Shown: positions 12,064 to 24,318 of the stretch, piece by piece
How positions within the stretch are numbered: the stretch's first letter is position 1
Layout of the letters: each line of letters begins with the position of its first letter
NCBI GenBank assembly: GCA_034687125.1
Contig: JAQGBZ010000087.1
Location: 62,001 to 126,000, forward strand
Direction: 5' to 3'
DNA length: 64,000 bases
Source: Neelides folsomi
Lineage: Eukaryota > Arthropoda > Collembola > Neelipleona > Neelidae
Notes under the pieces: model-generated
Told to the model about the DNA's origin: nothing
Database searches by the model: none
What the model saw: only the letters and a program-made list of their open reading frames with translations
Program-made: the position numbers and the translations under genes

Positions 12064-12218
12064 CATTTAATTGTAAAACTTCACCTATTGGGGTTCCAAT
12101 TATAACTTTTATGTATCTTGTTTCAGTTGTTTCACAGGAACGTCGCAAAATGGGTAAATAAATAGTGAATGTAATTCTTCCTTTACTGGGAACTTTTTGG
12201 GGAAGGAAATGATCTCGA
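12064..12218 (-). CDS. orphan internal exon
   Basis: An open frame bounded by acceptor TTTACAAG and a strong donor (G|GTAAGT). In the frame without stops it reads RDHFLPQKVPSKGRITFTIY, then LPILRRSCETTETRYIKVII. The start phase matches the end phase of the exon at 12652-12710 read in its first frame. Joined onward to the acceptor at 11681 it would stop after about 16 more codons at 11634-11636. Family not recognised. Confidence 0.35.
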
Positions 12219-12651
12219 CTTGTAAATAATACGAACAATTGGATTCTTTTTAGTTAAAAATTTGAGATTTTTATTCAATCATTCATTTCTAAAAATGCTA
12301 CGTACTTTTTCCACCATACATAAATATTTATCTAAAAATTATATAAGGTACTTTTCATTTTACATTTTTTAAATTTAATTAAAATTTATTTTAAATGTAA
12401 ATATTTAATAAAATCACTTTAAAATTCCTTAAAACAATTAAATAAATATTTAAATGAACAATATTTATAAAGGCTATATTTAATAAGTTAAGTTAAACTT
12501 ATAAAAATCTTATTTAATGGATATAATTTATCGACCATCTAAAATTGGGTGCATTAGTGAGAAAAAAGATAAAGAAAATCAATTATGAATTAATATAATC
12601 CAAAATGTCACGGTCTGTTTGTTCTTTAAAGATAAATACTTTTGTACTTAC

Positions 12652-12710
12652 CTTCTTTGTATCCGAAAGTAAAACAAAGAGATAAAAAGAGAGATTGTAC
12701 GAGTCCACAC
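12652..12710 (-). CDS. orphan exon directly behind the ammonium transporter stop
   Basis: 59 bp between acceptor TTTCTTCCAG and donor GTAAGT, all three frames open. The acceptor comes only 32 bp after the transporter's TAA, so no separate upstream donor fits in between. Either it is an alternative transporter 3' exon (phase 1 joining gives GVDSYNLSFYLFVLLSDTKK) or the first exon of a following gene that starts at a trans-splice acceptor. It has no ATG. The 433 bp between the two orphan exons (12219-12651) is AT-rich with nothing else visible. Confidence 0.35.
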
Positions 12711-12742
12711 CTGGAAGAAATTTGCCGAGGGCTTTTGAGCTT

Positions 12743-15700
12743 TTAATGAAACCATTGAATGTAACTCAAACTTCCTTCACCCGCATTGCCGAGTTCAACA
12801 TCGTTCCGATTTCTGTTCCCATTGTTTCGCTCTTCTTTCTCTCGGATGTATCGCTCAAGGGCAATCTCATGACCTATTAAACAAACTTTCAAATCACCAA
12901 ATTCCGAGAATATGAAATTTACCTTGAAATTTACCTAAATTTCACATTTGAAAATGAGTCTAAATGAATTTCACCTGATTCGTTTATTGATTTTTACCTG
13001 TATTGTGTCCAATTTGGTTAGTTGCGTCAACATCCACATTCGGATGAGATCCAAGGGCAGAAATAGCTCTTGAGACTCCGATGCCCGGACGACGAATTCC
13101 ATGCTCGACCAGGTCGGCTCCCAAGAGTTCTTCGTGTGCTTCCATCCGAATTGGAATGATTTTGTTGATGACCCAGAGGAGGATGAATGTCGTTAGACCT
13201 GACCAAGCCATGAAGGAAACTGCCGCTAATAATTGGACCCCGAGCAAATATCCATCTCCGCCTGAAAATAAAAATGTAAATATTTAATATAACTATCTTG
13301 GATGAGGAATTGCAATTATTAGTAGCAGTAAATTACAATTAATTCATTAAATTCATAAAACACCTTTAAAGAGTCCAAATCTCCCATGTGTCAATTTGAG
13401 TAAATTTTCTCCCTCTGCAAAGAGTCCAATGGCGATGACTCCCCAAAATGCTGCAAGGCCGTGGACCGAAGTGGCCCCAACCGGATCGTCAACTCTCAAC
13501 CAGTCAAAAAAGGGAATTCCGAAGCACGCCAATGTCCCGCCGATGAATCCAATCAAGACTGACTCCCAAGGTAAATACAGAGCACATCCTCCTATTTATA
13601 AAGTAATTAACCCATTAAGATTTTTAAATAATAGTTATTATTTGCAATTTTTATAAATTTACTTAATTGTTGCATTTTCGAAGTGCTTCTTAAATTTATC
13701 ACCTTGTATATATCAAAAATTATATATAAATTACCCGTTACGGATACGAGGGATCCAAGAACGCCCGAAATGAGATCCAAAATGTCAAATTTCCCTTTTG
13801 TCCTCACAAAAGAGTACAAAAGGCCGACGATTCCCCCGCCGAATGAAGCGTTGATTGTCGAGACGGCGGCTCGTGCAGAAAACTTCCATTTGTGACCGGA
13901 AACTCCAAAAACGGATCCGGAGGAAAAAGCCAGCCAACCCCACCACAACATAAACAAACCCAAAAGGGCATTCGTGGGACTTCCCATAGGCAAAGGACTA
14001 CTCCCGTTTTCATAACGTCCAAGTCTCGGCCCCAACATCCATGCAGAGACAAATGCTAAAATTTTAAGTTCATTCAAATAATCAAATTGAGTTCTTGGCA
14101 ATTATTTATTAATTCAATTAATTCAATATATCCATAAATATAACATCAAATGATCAAATTCATTTAATCCGGAATATTGGTCTATAGATAACTATTTATA
14201 AAAAGGGAACAATTTTAAATATAAAAGATATATTTAAAAAATATGAACAAGTTAAATACAAGTTAAAAATGTTCCCTTTTAAAAAGTGGACAAGGTTATC
14301 AGTTTTTCCCAGAGAATATTTGGACATTTTTACGACCAATAAAATGTATCAAAAACTGAACTTGTTTCTGAACCTATTTGTTGGATTAAATTGTGGATGT
14401 ATGGAATGTGAGAGATACGAACTTTGTTGACTCTTCGATTTGAGATACAATGATTTGCCTTGAAACCCGCGTTCAATGAAATACCCGAGAGTTGTTCTTG
14501 GGCTTTTAAGTTAAACCTATCTTAACCACCTATGTATAGTAAACATCCTATCTGAGCATTTTTTGTGTCCGGGTATTTCATGAAGTCGAAAACAACTTAG
14601 GTCATAAAGAATCTTATGGTATCTTTATAGTGTACCATATATTGTGTATATGAACCTTCGACCAATTAAGTTCTTTCTTGGTCACGTTCTTCGGCTCAAA
14701 GGAGATGGTTGTAGAAGGAAATGAGATTTGAGTTAAGGAATTCTCCTCACCACATTCACCCATTCCAATTAAATCTTCCTCGGATTTCATTTCCTCTCTC
14801 AATGTCTCCCCAATGACCTCTGTCATTAAGAACTTGGGGTTAATTAAAAACAATTTCCGAGCCTTTCCCCGTTCAATGCCATTTAACGCCTGGACATACA
14901 AATTGGAAGGATTCACAAGTTTCTTGTCATTTTAACCTTCACGCAAATTTCCAATACCCCAAATATTCCAAAATCACATTAATAAACATTAACTTAAAAG
15001 TAGAGGAGCTATACATTTAAATTAATGTTAAAAACCATTTAAATTAATATATTAATACATTATTATTTTAATATTACCTGTAAAACACTAGATTAATTTT
15101 TTCGACCATTGCATTTTAATTTTTAACAGATAAATTGCTAGCAAAGTTTAAAGAGTACCTAATATTTAATTAATTTAATATAATATCAGACAATATCATT
15201 TGGTGTTGAGGAACGAGGAAGAAATTTACAATTGGAGGAATTTGTAATTGATTTTCTTGATAAAGTTTTGGAAATTCCTCAGGGCTTGAAATTGCCAAAG
15301 TTTGTTACAAGAAGAAACCTCAGAGTTGAACTTTGATTGAGAGAATTGGAATTGGATGTAAACAATTCTTTTCCTCAAATTGAATGCAATTTATTATATA
15401 AATATTTATGTAGTTAACAAGCACGATACAATAAATAACTTTATATTAAATAACCGCATAACGACGAATCAGTATTTTTGTAATTGATCAATGTCGCTAT
15501 TGTGTTATATAGAGTACAAGCACGATCCTAGTAGTCTTTTACTGCTTCATTTAATTGATAAAAAATGTTTATTTACCCGAAGTTCCTCCAACGAGATGGA
15601 CTGCTCCTGACCCTCCAATGTCAATTGCTCCAAGATGTTTCAGAAACCCATGAGATCCCCAGATCCACCCAGCTGGGACGCAGTAAACGACCGTGTTAAG

Positions 15701-18141
15701 AAGGGAAAAGATACAATATGCTCGGAAATTACACCTACAAACACATACATAAATAATGTAATTTGGTTAATTAACAAGTTGTTAATTATCGTATTTAATT
15801 AATTAGTTAGTTAAACCTTTCCGCCATAGCACCAGATGCAATTGTCGTTGCCTGAATCAAAAGCAAAGGATGTTATATGCCTAATATGAATAAGTTAATT
15901 ATTATATAAAATTTTAATTTTCCGGATTAATTACCGTTGTAGCAAATGAGAGTTGAAAAAGGAAAGTTGAAAAAATGGACCCCATATCTTCTACAGCCGC
16001 ATCAACAGCAAAATATCCAAAAGCAATGAAAGGATTGGAATAAGCTTTCCCGAAACTTAGCCCATAACCAAAGAGCCAATAAGTGAGACCGCCGAAAACG
16101 ACGTCTACGACATTTTTCATCATAATGTTCACTTCATTTTTGAGTGAAACGCACCCGGACTCCAAAAGGCCAAATCCTTTTTAATTTAAATAACATTTTA
16201 TTAAAAAAATTGTATTAATTTTAAGTAGGATTTTTTTTGCCTCGGGTTTTTTAACGTTTTAACAACTAACCGGTCTGCATTGTAAAGATGATAAATGAAG
16301 AAGTGAGAATCCATGTTGCATCGTCCCATGTAAATTCATCATCTGCCACTCCGGGCATTTCACTCCCAATACCTTTCATAGAAATTAATTGAAAATAATT
16401 AACAATTCCAATCAATAATTAAAAATGACCAATTAATATACATAATTTAGAATGATTCAACCCAAATAATTTATTTATTGAATTGAATTAAAAGTAGATT
16501 ATTAATATACGAATCCAAATCATCGAATAATTTCCAAACTTTAATAGAATTCATATTATCTTTTTTGGTTTTAAAATAAAAAGTGATTAACAAAAAGAGT
16601 TTAACATTTTTAAACTTCCCTCATATTTTTAATGACAATGGGGAAATGCAATTCCTCTCTCCGAGTCCCCGACTCTCATTGGTCATCAATCACCCATTGA
16701 ACCTTCATTATATAAAATATGAACAACATATAAAATCCCTATGTCTTTATGTTTAAAATTAACGTTTCTCAACGTCGTGATTGCGAGACTTCCTAATTGC
16801 CACTTAAGAACATTAATAACGAGAATGAAAGAGGATCCAGCCTTTATAATTAATTCCCTTATTATCAATGAACGTTCTTTTAAAATCTCCATTCTTTCCA
16901 GATTTTTAATACTCCTATTCTTTCTGCTCTCTTTCACTCTCCCACAATTCCCAACATGAAAATCCTCAAAGGCAACTTTTGAATTAATTAGGAAACTTCA
17001 AAGATTTCTGACAGAATTTCTTACTTGGTTCAGGAAACTTTAAATGTTTATAACTTATAAAATTTAATATCTTCTTGATTCTCTCAATTTATTATTTTAA
17101 CATACAGTTTAAAATTTATATTTAAATTAATGATAAATATATTTAAATTAGTTTAAACTCATTAAATATTCAATTAACGTAGTGAAGATTGAAATTGTCA
17201 AAATTATTTAAATATATTTTAAAAACAATTAGGGCAAAAGTTTTGTTGCAGAAATTCATTCCTTGTTCAGAGTGCAAATTTGATGATTTGAGGGAAAAGT
17301 CAAATTCGCTTTCTCCTTTTCATTTCCCTGCGCAATATTTGTGAGAAGGAGAAGCGCTTATTACTTTTATTACCTATTACATGCGTTATTACCTTATTAC
17401 ATAAATGATACATCTAAAGTGTATCCCTTCATAATTAAAGGAGAGTTTCGGGTTCAGACCGCCCAGAGCCAAAACCAACCATATTAAATTATTCTATAAA
17501 GATTATCATAATCCATTGGATTGATCCTAATGACTTCATCTATAACTCAACTTACTGCATTTGTCTTACTTTTACTATATGTAATGTACTTGTTTTATAT
17601 ATATATATATAACACTCGTAATCATAATGATCGTCACATACAAATTTAATAATGCTTTGAGCATATTTGGAATAAACACAGATCTTATAGCGCTTTTTAA
17701 CGTAATGATGATTTTCTTTTAACGTAATAAATCAACTTAATACCTATTTAATGTATGTATTTTATATACCCTATATTTTACAGAATATTTGAATACTTTG
17801 GGGAATTAATTAAATATTTAAACAAGAGTGTTTAACCTATGTATGTATAAGAAATGCGTAATATTGGGGTCAATATATATGAAAGCTTTTAGGAGTTTTT
17901 GTATATTAATATGAAAATACAAATTGAATGTAAAAATGTTCTCAATAAGGAATAAATAGATTAAATAGACGTCCTTGTGTCTTAATCTTTATCACAGGAG
18001 TTATGGAGGTTTTAGCTTTTTATATGAAAAAAGAGATGCTATCAGAAAAGTAATTTCCCGTTAATGATAATTGACAATTTTCTTACCTTCTTCATAGCTT
18101 TTTCTCGTCGAGTGACTCGTGGTGTCTTCATAGGTCGACAT
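12743..18141 (-). CDS. ammonium transporter, AMT family
   Basis: Plasma-membrane channel/transporter for ammonium, about 11 transmembrane helices. Nine exons: 18087-18141, 16271-16372, 15935-16176, 15817-15851, 15577-15734, 13735-14055, 13364-13591, 12998-13261 and 12743-12873, giving 511 residues. TWILTSSFIIFTMQTGFGLL is helix 1; FATTATTIASGAMAERC is the AMT signature after helix 3. The conserved twin histidines lie in GSGAVHLVGGTSAF and GATSVHGLAAFWGV. GSPTNALLGLFMLWWGWLAF and INASFGGGIVGLLYS are typical AMT helices. The C-terminal cytosolic tail ends SLSYIQWFH. Introns 1 (1.7 kb) and 5 (1.5 kb) are much larger than the rest. Start: first ATG of exon 1 (MSTYEDTTSH). Confidence 0.95.
14614..14916 (-). 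other. coding-looking ORF in transporter intron 5
   Basis: About 100 codons open on the same strand as the host gene, without a good start at its 5' end. It contains KARKLFLINPKFLMTEVIGE and EEMKSEEDLIGMG. A good acceptor (TTTGTATGTCCAG) at about 14891 and donors GTGAAT/GTGAGG near 14740 could define a cryptic or alternative exon. It may be a decayed nested gene. Not recognised. Confidence 0.3.
15187..15334 (+). other. coding-looking fragment in transporter intron 5
   Basis: On the strand opposite the host, behind an acceptor-like AATATCAG, a frame reads ISFGVEERGRNLQLEEFVID and ends LPKFVTRRNLRVEL before TGA. Composition looks like protein, not AT-rich noise, but no start or partner exon was found. 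Probably a gene relic. Confidence 0.25.
16373..18086 (-). other. large first intron of the ammonium transporter
   Basis: 1.7 kb of AT-rich intron. A (TA)n run lies at about 17597-17611. No exon or RNA gene stands out. A short open frame at 16686-16937 is Ile/Leu/Lys-rich and looks like chance. Confidence 0.4.
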
Positions 18142-19518
18142 TGTTTACGGAGCCTTTACTTCTCCCGCTTTACTTTTTCTCGGATCGTCATTTCGGGATC
18201 TTTGAAGTGGAACTGAGCTCAAACTCGGGCGTCGCTCCGGTTGAGAGCGAAAGAGGAATGAAGCGCAAGGAGAAATTCGGATCTACCTATGAACTTCCAT
18301 TTACTCCCATTATCATACCATCTCATACCCATAAACACATTCTTGAATAATACCATTCTTATATCCGGAATCATATAATATATTAAGTAGGAAGGATATT
18401 ATGCATTTATGAAGTCTGAGCAATATAATCTTATTACTATTAGCTAATGTGTGTGTGTTTGATTCGCATGACTTTCCGGTCAGACCTTGACACTCGAAGA
18501 TGACTTTGACAGTCAATTACTTCACCAATCGAGTCCCCATCAAATAGTAATTATTCACATTGGAACGAACGTACAATTCAACACCCACGACCTCCAACTT
18601 ACCCGAATTTAACCTTGATTAACATAATTGATAAATTGGCCAGTGCACTTCGTGCACTAACTAGCTTTGAGTATAGGAATGAATTAAGAATTCAATAGAA
18701 GAGTTTTTAAAAGCTCACATAATTAACCAAAGTAAATAAGAACCTTATTTAACTTTTCCATTTGCACCTCGTAGACTCATTCATCAAATCTCAACGTATT
18801 GTTATGAAATTCTTTTGTCAATTCTTTAACATTATCTACATATGTATGAACTATAATTAAGCATAACCATTAAATAAATATTTATATATTTTTATAGTTG
18901 AGTTATTTATAAATAATATAAATATTTGGATACTTACATCTTTCAATTTAATCGTTTATTAAAAATTAAAAAGTTATCTAATTAATTTTTAGAATTATTT
19001 AATATTAAATTAAATATCAGATTACTTGGTTAGCTGGAATGATCATCTTTTCGCATGATTTTAATTTAAATATTTAGAAGTGATGGGAAAGGAATTTGAA
19101 GATTGAAAATGAGAGATGTTGAAGATTGTGATCATAATTGTGGGAGTTAAGAAGGAGATAATTCGATTTTGTCATTTGACAAATTTCCTCGGCTGTGTCT
19201 GAGTGTTGGGAAGAATGCAGATGAGGATTTCATTGTGAAGATGACAGTTCATAAAGTGACATTGGAGTGAAGAGGGTCAAAGGAGGTTGAACGATCCAAT
19301 AAACCATTCCGTGAAGGAGAGACACGTTCTTTACCTTCGCTCATCTTCATCCCTTATACCGGGAATACCCTTCCCCGAATATCCCTCATATATCCTGTCT
19401 AAGCAGGTGGAGGGAGATGGAAGATAAGCCCGCCTTGTCCCTTCACCTTGAACTTCCAACGAAAAAAACGGAGATTCCCACTACCTTCGACTCTCAGTTT
19501 CATTCTTTCTTTCTCATC
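18142..19518. promoter_or_regulatory. divergent region between AMT gene and secreted Pro-rich gene
   Basis: 1.38 kb between two outward-facing start codons. GC-richer patches next to each start (18142-18300 and 19190-19500) probably hold the 5' UTRs and core promoters. The middle is AT-rich with nothing identifiable. Confidence 0.4.
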
Positions 19519-21735
19519 ATGAAGATCTTCCTCCTTTGCCTTTCCCTCTCACTCGCGTCGTCAATTCTCATTGGTAATCAAAATAGCATCTTCTTCGAAA
19601 TGAAACTACTTTTTTAATTGTCTGTATAATTATTAAATTGAAATAATTAAAATAAAATAAATGAGATTAAAGTATTTATAAAAATGATTGGATTAATATT
19701 CAATTAAATTAAATTTAGAAAATGTGAGTTTATGTAAGTTTAAATAAACATTAAATCGGGAATTGAAATTTTGGTTTGATCCAAATAGAAAAAGAAGGAA
19801 ATCGGCTTTATGGAAGTCCAGGAGGCATTCTGAGATCTGTTTACATCCGAAATCTCATTTCAAGGATGATCGAGCCATATCAACCCTATGAATATCCTTT
19901 GCCTTATTACCCCCATATTAAGGTAAAAATGCAATTTTTTATTATAATCATATAATCTGAATATTATCATTGAAGAATATTAGCATTGGTAATTTAGCAT
20001 ATATGACATTTTTACAAAGTGTGTTTGTAAAGTTTAGTTGAACTATAGTTAAATGGTAATTTGTTTAAAAAATTTTGTTTTAAAAAAGTTAATTTAAATT
20101 GTGTTAATGATAAATAGGGATCTAATTAAACATTTTTCTATTTGTTTTTCCATCAATAAAAGGTCATTAATTATTTAATGAGAGATTGATTGATTGGCAG
20201 ATGCCGAGCGGAGGGTTTCGATTTCCTTCTCAATATCGCCCTCCGTTTGTATACGAAAGTGAAGATCCGAGGATTCCAATCCTCATCTCATCATCTCTAA
20301 CACCAGGAAGTCCAGGGTTGGACCCGAGGAAAAAACTCGAACCAACTCCCATTACAATTACACAAACAACTGCGGTGCCTTTGCCGAGTTCACCTGCTCC
20401 AACAATTCAAGCTCCAATTCAACCAATTGCTTCTCCATCAACCCAGCAAATCTATCCAGCTTTGTTAACTCCAGTAATTCCACCGGTTCCAAAAGCACCC
20501 AAAGCTCCAACAGCTTTAGCTCCAAAACGCCAAGGAGCTTTTCATTTGTTGACCACAGCCCGAGAACCGCAATTGAAGAAACCGGTGGAAATTCCAAAAA
20601 CGGAATCAACTCCGGTGGTTTCCCAACAAGGAGATGAAGGGCGGAAAGTTGAGGCGGCCGTTGAACAAAGAGAGGAATTGAGAAGGAAGAAACAACCCAT
20701 TCAATTTCCACTCATTTTCCCTCCGGGATTTGGAATGTAAAGATCCACTATACATAAATATATACATGTACATAAGCTTAATTAATCACAATGGTCAATT
20801 ACAATTTGCAATGGGGTTATTTACTTTGTTATTTACTCCGCGTTATTTACTAAAAGATTTACTCCATTATTTACTTTGTAATTTACTCCATGGTTTACTT
20901 TATTTACTATATTTATGTACTTATATGCTCTTTTGGTTCATTTAAGCTCATTTGAAGGATTTGTACAAAGTTTTTTATATTTGAAGGTATCAACATGGAT
21001 TTGGGCATTTTCACCCAGAAAATAGCCCTGTTTCTTTTGTGTACAAAGTTGAGCGGCTTCCGCCAGTCTTCATGCCCCCTTACACTCCCCATGTTTATTT
21101 AATTCTAAACGTAAGTTCCAATAATTTTTAATATTAAAATGATTATAATTAAAAATTAAAAATAATTTTATTAGATCAATTAGCCCTCATTCCCCTCATG
21201 TCATCACGTATCAAAAGATCATAACATAAATAAATAATTTAATGAAGATTTCATTCTTTTAGAATCAACCATCTTTAACGAAAGAGCCATTTGGTCAAAT
21301 AACGGATTTATGGCCCACTGAGAAAAAACCAACAATGAACGAAAAAGAAGTTCAAATAGTTGGAAAGAACAAAATTGTACAAAACATTGAACCTCTAAAT
21401 AATGTACTTCACTTTATACTTTACTTATTAAATTTTATTGTCTTTAGTTGGTCTAATTTTATTAAAGATAGATTGTTTAGTACATTTAATTGTAATTAAA
21501 AGATAGATAAATGAAAATATTTTAACTGTAGGAGGAGAAAGGAAAATCCGAAGTTTTGGTGTTTGATGAAGTGAAAGATTACACAGAAAAAGAAGCGGTT
21601 GGAGTAGTCGAAGAAGTCACAGAAGTTTTCCTTCCCACGCGTGAGGAAACGGAGAAAAGTTCATGGGACGACAATTCAGCCCTTTACGTTGAAGAGTTTG
21701 GGACGACGATTACGTCTCCGAATAATGGCCAATGA
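19519..21735 (+). CDS. secreted proline-rich protein, uncharacterised
   Basis: Six exons, 19519-19573, 19789-19922, 20201-20736, 20987-21110, 21263-21403 and 21532-21735, give 397 residues. Residues 1-18 form a clear signal peptide (MKIFLLCLSLSLASSILI). Exon 2 is aromatic/Pro-rich (YEYPLPYYPHI). Exon 3 is a long Pro/Thr/Ala/Gln segment (TPVIPPVPKAPKAPTALAPK), probably extended and O-glycosylated. Exon 4 is Tyr/Pro/His-rich and exons 5-6 are acidic. No folded domain or cysteine framework. It looks like an extracellular matrix or cuticle-type protein, but no chitin-binding motif is seen. Reading through the exon 3 donor gives a stop at once (GGAATGTAA), so intron retention would give a 242-residue form. 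Convergent with the FAH-domain gene. Confidence 0.8.
20780..20925 (+). repeat. degenerate TTATTTACT repeat in intron 3
   Basis: About nine loosely spaced copies of TTATTTACT or close variants (TTTACTCC, TTTACTTT) every 9-15 bp inside the intron of the secreted Pro-rich gene. Simple-sequence expansion is the likely origin. Confidence 0.5.
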
Positions 21736-22188
21736 ATTATAAATATCGTACAATAATTAAATATTCTTTATTCTTTATTTAAGGTTTTATGCTCATTTTG
21801 CTCAATTTGCAAATATTTAAACTTTGTGTTCAACGGTGTTCATAATTTATGAATTAATAATAAATATACAATTTATTCAAATACCAAATAGTTTCTTGTT
21901 TCTGCTAGTTCATATAAAAGTATAATATAATTTATTATTCATCCTGATTAAGTATTAAATAATTCATTGATAAAAATGAAAGCGAAACTTGAAATGAAAT
22001 GGGTGGAACAATTAAACATATTAAGTTATGTATTATGTAATTAGAAAGCATCCATTATAAATTAAAGTTCTCTAGCGTCATTTTATTATTTTTATTGCAT
22101 TTTCTGTATAGATAATAAACATTAAAAAGTACAACAAATCTAATCAGATCAGATTCACATATTGTCACTGTATTTGAAAGCTCATCTC
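21736..22188. other. convergent 3' region
   Basis: AT-rich 3' flanks of two convergent genes, with several AATAAA-like words. No coding signal. Confidence 0.4.
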
Positions 22189-23637
22189 TTAAACTATTTT
22201 ATTCTTAATAGTTCCAATATTTTCAATTTCACATTCAACTTCATCCCCCACCTAGAAATTGAAAATAAAGTGAGTATTTATTATGTATGTTATATATATT
22301 CCTCAAGGTAATTTATTTAGTTTACCTTGAGGAAAAATGGTGGTTTGTGGAAGCATCCAACTCCCGGTGGAGTTCCCGTCAAAATAACATCACCCGGTAG
22401 TAAAGTGAAATATCTAAAACACAATTCAATTTAATAAATCATAGTTAATATTTAAGATACTTGTGATTGTTAAGATAATATTCATATGGAATAATGAAAT
22501 CTGAATTGGCAAATAATTTACTTTGACAAATAAACAACAAGGGAATCAATTTTGTGAACAATTTGGCTTGTATTGGAATTCTGCTTGGTTCCACCATTAA
22601 CACGACACCTAATTTAAAAAGGAAAATTTTATTATAAATCATTAATTCGTAATTTTAAAAATTGGCATTTAAACTATCTAATTTTAAAGTGATAAATGGT
22701 TAATGTCATCAACACACGTACATAATTTTCAAATCATGTGGATTTGGGATTTCATTCGCAGTGACAACTTCTGGTCCAATTGGACAAAATCCATCGATGC
22801 TTTTCCCCAGAAGCCATTGACCCCCGTTCTTTGAAAATTGCAATTCCCTTGCAGACACGTCATGTGCAACAGTATAGCCTAAACAGAGTACAAATTAACA
22901 GAGTACATAATAAAATTAAGTTTATAACAAATATTAATAATTTTTAAAAATATTTAAATGGTTTTGAACAATACCATTGAAAAATCTAAACTCACCAAAA
23001 ACATGGCTCATTGAATCCTGTTGTGAAATATTTCTCCCTTTTTTCCCAATGATGAAAGCAAGTTCGACTTCATAGTCCAATTGCTACACATAATTGAAGT
23101 CAAATAAACTATTTGATATTTTCATATTTAATTTATTATTTATAATTAATTTAATTAAAAATATGACTTTTATTTTTAATTATTGCCTCAGTAAGCCCAT
23201 GTGGATATTGGAGTGAATCAAAAGGTCCGATGAGCGTGCTCGGGAACTTGTTAAAGAAAATTGGTTCAACTGGGACGGGAACTCCTTGTTCCTCACAATG
23301 GTCCCTGTAGTTCATTCCAGCACAGATGACTTTGTCTGGACGGGTGATGGGAGCCAACAAATTCACTTCATTCAGATTCAACCCACCGTCCGTTCTAAAT
23401 TAATAATTAAAATTAAACTACATTAAACATTTTTAGTTAAGTCCAGATTACAAACATTATTTTCCCTTACTTGATTTCCTGATCCTCTCGGATGACCTCG
23501 CCAGAAGCAATAAAGTCCACAAGGGAATCGAATTTCTTTCCAATGACAGTTTCAATATTCACAATTTTTTCTCCGATTCGAATTCCAAGTTGTCTTTGGG
23601 CCGGGCTGCTTTTGAGAAAATATTGAACGAACCTCAT
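22189..23637 (-). CDS. fumarylacetoacetate hydrolase domain protein, FAHD2-like
   Basis: Metal-dependent hydrolase or decarboxylase of the FAH superfamily, probably acting on small acyl-pyruvate-type substrates. Seven exons: 23471-23637, 23187-23394, 22996-23083, 22722-22878, 22522-22608, 22326-22413 and 22189-22251, giving 285 residues. Residues 1-55 are the short N-terminal domain. [20 protein letters not shown] opens the catalytic domain (with the family's DHC), [15 protein letters not shown] carries the metal-binding glutamates, [20 protein letters not shown] and [16 protein letters not shown] are FAH hallmarks, and [15 protein letters not shown] ends it. Intron 2 has a GC donor (GAG|GCAATA) rather than GT; the protein alignment across it fits FAHD2 without a gap. 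Vertebrate FAHD2 is slightly longer because of an N-terminal extension. Confidence 0.92.
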
Positions 23638-24318
23638 TTTCAAAATGTTCTCCTTTAACAAACTTTTCCAAGATTAATAAAGTTTAATTTAAGTTACGAA
23701 TTTAAGTTATTGAAACACAAGGTTGGATCAATTGTCAAATATGATTTCAAGGAGAACTTGACAAGGCTGGGATTCCTACAGAGCTTATCAGAATATAAGT
23801 TAGCTTTAGAGATAAATATTCAACTTTACAATCTAAGGTTAAAGATCGAGTAAAAAATATGTTCAATAAGTTTAACATTAAAAAGGGAACTCCAACGTGG
23901 ACAAATCGGCTTTTGAAAATTAATCATGTGGTTTGGAGTTTTGTAGAAAGAATTGATTGTAGCAATACGCCCCGTCGAATCCTACCACCAACATCACACA
24001 AAAGCTAGCGATTGGGAAAATGCGAATATATGAATGAAAATTAAACGTTACTGTAATTAATAATAGCTATAAACAATAATGATACTTTTTGACTATGATT
24101 AAATAGGCATTAAAGTGAATTAAGATTTTATTTTTATTCATTTATAAGGGAAAAAGTACATAAATAAATACACCGATGTTGATGTTGATCATAAGAGATT
24201 TTACATGTTTTAAAAGCATTTTTAGTAATTTAAGTTTAATTAATTAAAATAGAGATTGTGATTAAAGGCTTTTAAAGGTAATTAAATGTTAAATGTTAAG
24301 ATGTTTTTTCAAGAGATT
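23638..24318. other. intergenic, FAHD2-like 5' flank to CAP gene 3' end
   Basis: 681 bp of AT-rich sequence holding the FAHD2-like promoter side and the 3' end of the CAP gene. Nothing else seen. Confidence 0.4.
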
